Assembly (NCBI GenBank): GCA_014529385.2
Contig: CM043957.1
Span: 85,067,881 to 85,131,880, forward strand
DNA: 64,000 nt
Reading direction: 5' to 3'
From: Adiantum capillus-veneris
Lineage: Eukaryota > Streptophyta > Polypodiopsida > Polypodiales > Pteridaceae
Shown here: positions 58,187 to 64,000 of the stretch, one piece after another
How the letters are laid out: the number at the start of each line of letters is the position of its first letter
Numbering within the stretch: the first letter of the stretch is position 1
Program-made: the position numbers and the translations under genes
Notes under the pieces: model-generated
What the model was told of the DNA's origin: nothing
The model's database searches: none
Seen by the model: the letters and a program-made list of their open reading frames with translations, nothing else

Positions 58187-58975
58187 TTTTTCTCATTGAC
58201 ATGAATCACACCTTTGAACATATTCCTTGGCATCTGCAAAAAGTTTTGGCCACCATATGCCTGCCATTAAAATTGCTCTAGTAGTGGTTTCACTAGAAAA
58301 GTGACCTCCAGCTAATCCAGTATGTGCTTGTTCTAGAGTGGGGATATATTCATGTTCATTTGCACAAAGACGCAAATTTTGATCCTTTCCTCTCCAATAC
58401 AATTGGTTTCCAATAAGAGCATAGTCCCTTGCTTCAATTTCGATAGCTCTTTGGCGACGTTTACTCATATCCTCCAAAAACATTCTACTTGATAAGTAAG
58501 TAACTAGATAGTTACTTACTCATATCCTCTGTTCTACTTAATAAGTAAGTAACTAGATAGTTACTCCACTTAGGAACAAGTGAAATCTGAAATAACATCA
58601 CATGAGGTATGGGTGCTTGTTTTTGGCATTGAAGAAAGTTTTTCACAAATGAGTGAACATCACTTCTCATGGTTGCCAAAATACTCCGAGTCTCAAGATT
58701 GATTGCATAGTTTGGTCTTCCACAAAGTGAAGTCCTACTATGGTAATGTGTACTTGACCTAGGTATTGGGTTTTCTCCTCAAGATTAATACACAAAATCA
58801 ATAATCCATCGAGATTTCTTTTGTATAGCCTTTCAGCTAGTAATTGATACATAACCGATTGCTCAATTAATCCTGGTGTAATAGGAAGTGGTATTTGAGA
58901 ATCCACTTGAGCTATGGTCATCAATGAAACCATATCTTTTGACCAACGGGGTATCATTTCTACGTAAAACATATA
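58187..58975 (-). pseudogene. Double H2C2 zinc module of element G pol
   Basis: Two copies of the same layout follow one another. Copy 1 (about 58600-58972): IPRWSKDMV, LLAERLYKRNLDGLL, VHITIVGLHF, LRLGVFWQP, then NFLQCQKQAPIPH. Copy 2 (58193-58600): LVPKWSNYLVTYL, RQRAIEIEARDYALIGNQLY, AHTGLAGGHFSSETTTRAIL, GIWWP, then CDSCQ. Gypsy pols normally have one such module between RNase H and the integrase core. The linker holds a 50-bp tandem duplication. Confidence 0.8.
58461..58565. repeat. 50-bp tandem duplication with hairpins in G
   Basis: Copies at about 58461-58515 and 58516-58565 share ttactcatatcct..ataagtaagtaact. In the first, 58496-58505 and 58510-58519 are exact complements around a 4-base loop (gtaagtaact agat agttacttac). 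On the minus strand the unit encodes the repeated YLVTYL and EDMSK residues. Confidence 0.88.
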
Positions 58976-60290
58976 TGCATATGGTAGATCATCGTCTACC
59001 CCTTTTGGTGGTTCTCTAGAATAATCCTTGATAAATGATCTGCTCTTTGGTGTGTGGTGCCCTTTTTTACAACCATAGTGAAATCAAATTCCAAAAGAAT
59101 GATGAACCATCTCACTATTCTTTCTGTGTTGCATGGCTTGTTGACCAAGAACAATAAAGCTTGGTGGTCCACAAAGAACACAAATTTGTTGGCTAATAGG
59201 TAATGTCTTTAATTTTTTATGGCATAGATCATCCCTAATCCTTCTCTTTTAGTGGTTGTATAGTTTTTGTTTGCCACATTTAACTGTCTACTAGCATAAG
59301 AAATAGGAAAATCAGTTTTCTCATCTCTTGGTTGAGCTAATATACATCCAATGGCAAAATTAGAACTTGGAAGCATCAACATGTATATGGAATATCTTAT
59401 TCCAATCTGGTGCTTTTCATATTGGTGTTGAAGTTAGAGCTTGTTTAAGCTTCACGAAGGACTCTTCACACTCATCAGGCCATACAAAGAGTGTAATCAC
59501 GACATACATGGGTTTTACGATTATAGCATACTTGTAAATGAATCGTCTGTAATATCCACAATGTCCCATGAAAGCTTAAATCCCTTTGATTGTTGTCGGT
59601 CCAGGCAATTTAGCAATAACATGGATTTTATCCAGATCGGTTGCTATGCCGTTTTTAGACACTTTATGTCCAAGAATGTTTCCTTTTCTACCCATAAATG
59701 TGCACTTTTTAGGATTTAAGAAAATCCTTTTTTCGAATACCTTTTTTGAGATGTTCAAAATGGTCAGCTCAGATTGATGAATATATACATAAATCATCCA
59801 TATATACTTCTAAGAAATTTTAAAGATATTCTTTGAAAACATGGCTCATCAATCTTTGGAAGGTGGCAGGAGCATTAGTTAACCCAAAATTCATAATGCT
59901 ATAGGAAAAAATACCCCATTCAGTTGGAAAGGCAATTTTATGATGATCTTTGGGATCAATCAAAAGTTGATTGTACCCTGAAAAGCCATCTAAGAAGCAA
60001 ATTCTTTTTTGCAACTTTTTCTAAAACATGCTCGGTGATTGGAAGAGGGTAGTTATCTCAAATGGTGGATGCATTCACTTTTTTAAGATTGACACGCACT
60101 CTTAATTTTTCATTTTTCTTGGGTACCACCACAATTGGAGACACCCAATCTGTGTGTTCAATTTCATAAATGAATTCAGCTTCCTTAAGATATTCTATCT
60201 CTTCTTTGATCTTTCTAGAAAAAAATTCATTATAAGTATATGGACGTTGTCTACTTGGCTTCACATCATCTCTCATAGGTATGGTATGTT
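58976..60290 (-). pseudogene. Reverse transcriptase and RNase H of element G
   Basis: RT: WVSPIVVVPKKNEKLRV and NLKKVNASTI (60058-60276), CFLDGFSGYNQLLI, PTEWGIFSYSIMNFGLTNA and FQRLMSHVF (59820-60014), then ILGHKVSKNGI (59576-59797). The YxDD region (about 59800-59820) is broken by a frame change. RNase H: MFFVDHQALLFLVNKP and GTTHQRADHLSRI (58996-59181); the first half (about 59200-59440) has no open frame. Confidence 0.88.
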
Positions 60291-60418
60291 GACAGATTTT
60301 TGGATCAGCACCCTTGAGATCTTTATAAGACCAAGCAAAGATATCTTGGTATTCTTTTCGTCAGCTTAGCAAAAGCTCTTCTTCTTCTTCAATGAATTCA
60401 TTCGCAATGTAGGCAGGT

Positions 60419-61326
60419 CTAGGCTCTTCTCCTGGTCCCAGCTAGATCTATCTTCTTTGCAGTTTCAGGTCCTTCATAGGACCCACCCTGTTTTTTTAAT
60501 TCCCTTACAGGTTGTTTGATTACGACCTTTTGGTCTTGGAGAATATATTTCTTGTAATGGGATGAGACACTAATTACATATTTACTATCTTCCTTGGTTG
60601 TTTCCAGTTCAGTGGTATACATCTCCTTTGAGCTTTCTTCAACTCTTGATATTTCTTCTTTCATTCAATCCGTGTCATGGATGAATCATCATCCTGGTGT
60701 TTAGGTTTTGATTGAGTTTCCTTTCTCATTTTCCTTGATGTTTTTGATGTCCCTTGTTTGTTGTCTAAAGAATATCTCCCCGTGATTTTGTCCTTGACAC
60801 AATCATATGAATCTATCTGCATCAAAAACTGTGTTTTGCTAGAAACTAATTGCATAGGTCTAGATTTCAAGTTTCTTGTGTCTCTTTTTCTTCTATAACA
60901 TTTCTTTCTCCTTGTTTTTTGGTTTGGAAAGTCAAAAAAGATTTCCTCTCCTCCTTTTAGGAGTAGTTGGGCTCTCACATATTCTTCTTCTCAACCTTAA
61001 TCATTAGATGTAGCTGAATGTTCTTCAAACTCGTCTGAAAAGACTTGTTGAGATTTCAGTAAGTCCTTGGGTTCCTGAACTTCATCTTCAATGTGAAGGG
61101 TTGAGATCATTTGTATGGGAATTATGTCATAACCATCCTCATTGCAAAATTGAGTAGGCATAGACGTATTCACACACACATCCATTGTTGTCCAAAGTTG
61201 AGTCCACTCAAATGGCTCAAAAAAATTCTTTGAAAAGGGTTTTGGTATATATGCTTCATCTATGCAATCCCTTTCTAAGATACATTCTTCTCGTTTTAAA
61301 CTCCCGTTTTTTGAGGCTCCACACAT
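60419..61326 (-). pseudogene. Region upstream of RT in element G
   Basis: Three charged open segments (60419-60664, 60661-60978, 60997-61326) rich in K, E, D and S, for example SRVEESSKEMYTTELETT and FSDEFEEHSATSND. By position this should be the gag-protease to RT linker, but no protease active site or zinc knuckle is visible. Function not assigned. Confidence 0.45.
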
Positions 61327-61342
61327 CCAAATAGGTGTGTCT

Positions 61343-61574
61343 TGTTGGAATTAGGGTTGCAAAAAAATACACACAACTTGGAGAAGATGAAGGAAGCTCA
61401 AGGCATACAATAGAGAGTGTGTTACTTAGTGTGTAATGGAAAGATAGATAGCCCTAGAGTGATGGGCGTATATACAATGGTTGCGGAAAAAAACCTCCTA
61501 AAGAGGGAAAAAATGCCCCGGTGGTCCTAGTGTGTTCACACAACACACATCACTACCACATGTATATGGTAACA
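61343..61574 (-). repeat. 3' LTR of copia 2
   Basis: 232 bp, tgttggaatt..ggtaaca, aligning with both LTRs of copia 1 with small differences, such as an extra acacac step near 61541. The preceding TGTCT (61338-61342) is the expected target duplication; its partner lies outside the window. Confidence 0.93.
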
Positions 61575-61649
61575 AGCCCCCCCTAGAGTGATGCAGTGAA
61601 AAACAGCTGACACATGAATAAAAGGAAGTGCCATGCCCTGAGGACATGA

Positions 61650-63215
61650 TCAGTCCGCAAAGGGGGGTAAGCCCAAAGCTTTGCGGAAAGCTTCAAGCTT
61701 CTCACGAGACAATGTCTTTGTGAAAAGATATATAAGGTTGTCTTGTGTTGGCATATAATCCAAGCTGATCTCTCCTACTGAGAGCCTCTCCTTGACATAG
61801 TGGTAATGCAGCTCAATGTGCTTTGTGCAAGCATGAAAAATTGGGTTCCTCGCAACTGCCAATGCGCTCTGACTGTTAGTGTAGATAGTGTTGGTAGTGT
61901 CGTGTCCAACACCCAAATCAGCCATAAGGCGTATGAGCCATACACACTCAATTGTAGCTGTGAAGATTGCCTTGTACTCAGCCTCACAACTCGAAGTGGC
62001 CACAATAGGTTTCTTCTTGCTCAACCATGATATACATGAACTGAGCATGAAACAAAAACCAATTGTGGACACTCGCGTGTCAAAACAACCATCCCAATCT
62101 CATTCTGAAAAAGCATGTAAGTCTGGCGGCAATGATCCCCCTTGGGATAAGACAAGCCAAGTTGTAAAGTGCCACTAAGGTAGCAAAAAATCCTCTTGAC
62201 AGCCTTCCAATACTTAGACCCTGGGCTATGCATAAATCTGCTAACCTGTGAGACTGCAAACTAAATATCTGGCCTCGTGTTGCATGAATAAATGAGGCAT
62301 CCAACAGTAGTTTGGTAAAGAGTGATATTTGCAAGATCAACAGCATCATGTAGAATCAATTTCAAACCTATTTCCATGGGAGTGGCAATAGATTTGCAAT
62401 CCTCAAGTCCAAACTTACATAGCAATGTCTCTATGTAACTTTTTTGAGACAAGGCAATACCACCATCATAGTGCTTAAACTGTATGGCCAAGTAATGATG
62501 GAACAGTCCCAAATCTTTCATCTTGAAAGTAGCATTCAAACCAACCTTAAATTGATCAATATGTCTCTCATTTGGTCGAGTGATCAACAAATCATCTACA
62601 TAAAGAACCACAATGAGAAGTACATCACCCTCATGCTTTACATACAATGTGCTTTCTGTTGGACTGTTACAAAAGCCTTGTTTGACCAAATGAGTGTCAG
62701 CTTTCTCATACCAAGCACGAGGAGATTGCTTCAGCACATACAATGCCTTGTTACATTTGCACACATTGTCCTCTTGTCCATTCTTGGCAAAACCGCGAGG
62801 CTGTGTTACTTAAACTTCCTCAAATATGTCACCATTCAAGAAAGTAGTAACAATGTCTGATTGATGTAAATCCCAACCAAAATGAGCTGCAATTGCACAT
62901 AGAAAATGCACAGTAGTCATACAAAAAGTGGGAGCAAAAGTCTCTTCATAATCTATGCCTTTTTGCTGTGCATAACCCTTTGCAACAAGTCGAGCCTTAT
63001 GGCAATTGATCTCACCATCCGGCTTGCATTTCAACTTGTAAACTAGACACTTCTGAATTCTGCGCTTCATCAAAAGACAGAGGCTCATCAACATCATGTA
63101 AACTAGACACAACCAAAGCATAACAATGTGATGCATAAGATGCATGGCGAGAGCCTAAACGAGTACGACTAGACAAAGGTGCATCCAATTTACTATCATG
63201 CAAAGTGTGCACCAA
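61650..63215 (-). pseudogene. RT and RNase H of copia 2
   Basis: RNase H (61650-62072): MSTIGFCFMLSSCISWLSKK, CEAEYKAIFTAT, FHACTKHIELHYHYVKERL, ending at LGLPPFAD with a stop at 61650. RT (62261-63145): [35 protein letters not shown] and the catalytic VVLYVDDLLITRP with both aspartates. Frame changes near 62070, 62790 and 63050 break the gene, and a deletion near 63050 joins the integrase-RT linker to RT, removing the start seen in copia 1. Confidence 0.9.
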
Positions 63216-63304
63216 CCATTTTGGAATACCTCTAGCCTGCTCACTTTCAACCCTTTCATCATCAAGTACATCATGTACATGTGCATCAGTAATAGGCTGA
63301 TAGG

Positions 63305-64000
63305 CTATACATTTTCCTCATTGGAATTTACATTCAAACTTCCACCACTGAAAAGAGGCAACAAAGTGTCATAAATGTCGTGTGAGCTTACATTATTGTC
63401 TCTAGTACATGACAGCAAGGGCTGAATAGAATCTTCCACAAACACATCCCGTGAAACCAAAATACGCTTTGTTTGCGGATGATACAACCTGTAACCTTTG
63501 CTTTCAACACTATAACCAACAAAAAAACATTTGACATCCTTATCATCCAATTTTATGCGCTGCACTTGTGACACTAAACCATAAACCAAACAGCCAAAAA
63601 CATGCATGTGCTCAATAGATGGCTTTCTATCATGCCATGCTTCATATGGAGTCATAGACTGCAATGCTTTCATAGGACACCTGTTGAGTACATAAGTAGC
63701 ACACATAACAGCCTTGAGCCAAAACAAATGTGGTAAAGCTTGACTCTTGACCATACATCTTGCCATTTTCATAAGAGACATGTTTTTCCTCTCAGCCACA
63801 CCATTTTGTTAAGGCATATACGGTACTCTACATTGGTGTTTTATCCCACGACTAGCCACAAATGCATTAAATTCATGAGACATATACTCCCACCCTCAAT
63901 TGGGAATGGAGGGTGCCCATAGTATATTTCAATACATTTTCAGCCATAGCCAGAAAGTGTTTGAAGCACATAAAAACTTTGGACTTATCTTTAAGAAAAA
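63305..64000 (-). pseudogene. Integrase (C-terminal part) of copia 2
   Basis: 63305-63799 begins AERKNMSLMKMARCMVKSQA (the catalytic E lies just before) and includes FWLKAVMCATYVLNRCPMKA, HDRKPSIEHMHVFGCLVYGL and KCFFVGYSVESKGYRLYHPQ. The upstream part to 64000 is in another frame and matches copia 1 at about 52350-52520. Confidence 0.9.

Larger units (their letters stand above)
56779..61337 (-). mobile_element. Ty3/gypsy retrotransposon G (Tat/Athila-like)
   Basis: Minus-strand remains of a pol gene: upstream charged region, RT, RNase H, two H2C2 modules, integrase core and tail, then a further charged segment. The RT (CFLDGFSGYNQLLIDPKDH) groups by eye with fragment D and element C, not with the chromovirus pair A/B. 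Frames shift repeatedly. On the right it is cut by copia element 2 at 61338-61342 (TGTCT is the likely target duplication). Confidence 0.85.
61343..64000 (-). mobile_element. Ty1/copia retrotransposon 2, cut by the window end
   Basis: Same family as copia 1, inserted in element G. The 3' LTR, RNase H, RT and part of integrase are inside the window; the rest and the 5' LTR lie beyond 64000. It is better preserved than copia 1 in RT. Confidence 0.93.

Overview
The window is repeat-rich nuclear DNA of a land plant, probably a species with a large genome; the species cannot be named from the sequence. The evidence is the element types: Ty3/gypsy elements of both chromovirus and Tat/Athila-like type, Ty1/copia elements primed by initiator tRNA-Met, a plant CACTA (En/Spm) transposon with an intron-containing transposase gene, and long TC/AG microsatellites. 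I see no intact host gene, rRNA, canonical tRNA or CRISPR array. The only host-derived coding sequence I recognise is a fragment of a heavy-metal-associated (HMA) domain gene inside the CACTA element.

Layout, left to right. 1-1210: non-coding, LTR-like, with a TC microsatellite. 1211-5640 (-): decayed gypsy element C. 5641-10492: mostly unrecognised, with an inverted repeat (7205-7584) and a 143-bp hairpin element (9386-9528). 10493-11175 (-): reverse transcriptase scrap D. 11441-19928 (-): decayed chromovirus B. 19929-21816 and 37508-about 38330: remains of retroelement H (+). 21817-37507 (+): chromovirus A, same family as B, inserted in H's LTR with a 5-bp target duplication. 23780-30727: CACTA transposon inside A's leader with a 3-bp target duplication. 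38420-42242 and probably beyond 54881 (-): retroelement E, which encodes a coiled-coil accessory protein but no recognisable pol. 42243-54875 (-): copia element 1, inserted in E with a 5-bp target duplication. 43287-50787 (+): element F inside copia 1, with gag, an integrase tail and a coiled-coil region but no protease, RT or RNase H. 56779-61337 (-): gypsy element G, with two consecutive H2C2 zinc-binding modules in pol. 61343-64000 (-): copia element 2, cut by the window end.

Insertion order follows from the nesting. H is older than A, and A is older than the CACTA. E is older than copia 1, and copia 1 is older than F. G is older than copia 2. The CACTA element is the best preserved: its six tnp2 exons join into one open 1104-codon frame with GT..AG introns, its ends match, and the target duplication is perfect, so it could be autonomous.

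The points most worth a second look are the captured HMA fragment in the CACTA, the accessory coiled-coil ORF between gag/pol and the 3' LTR in elements E and F, the double H2C2 module of G, the D-P-G-S protease motif shared by A and B, and the in-frame stop between the two CACTA genes.
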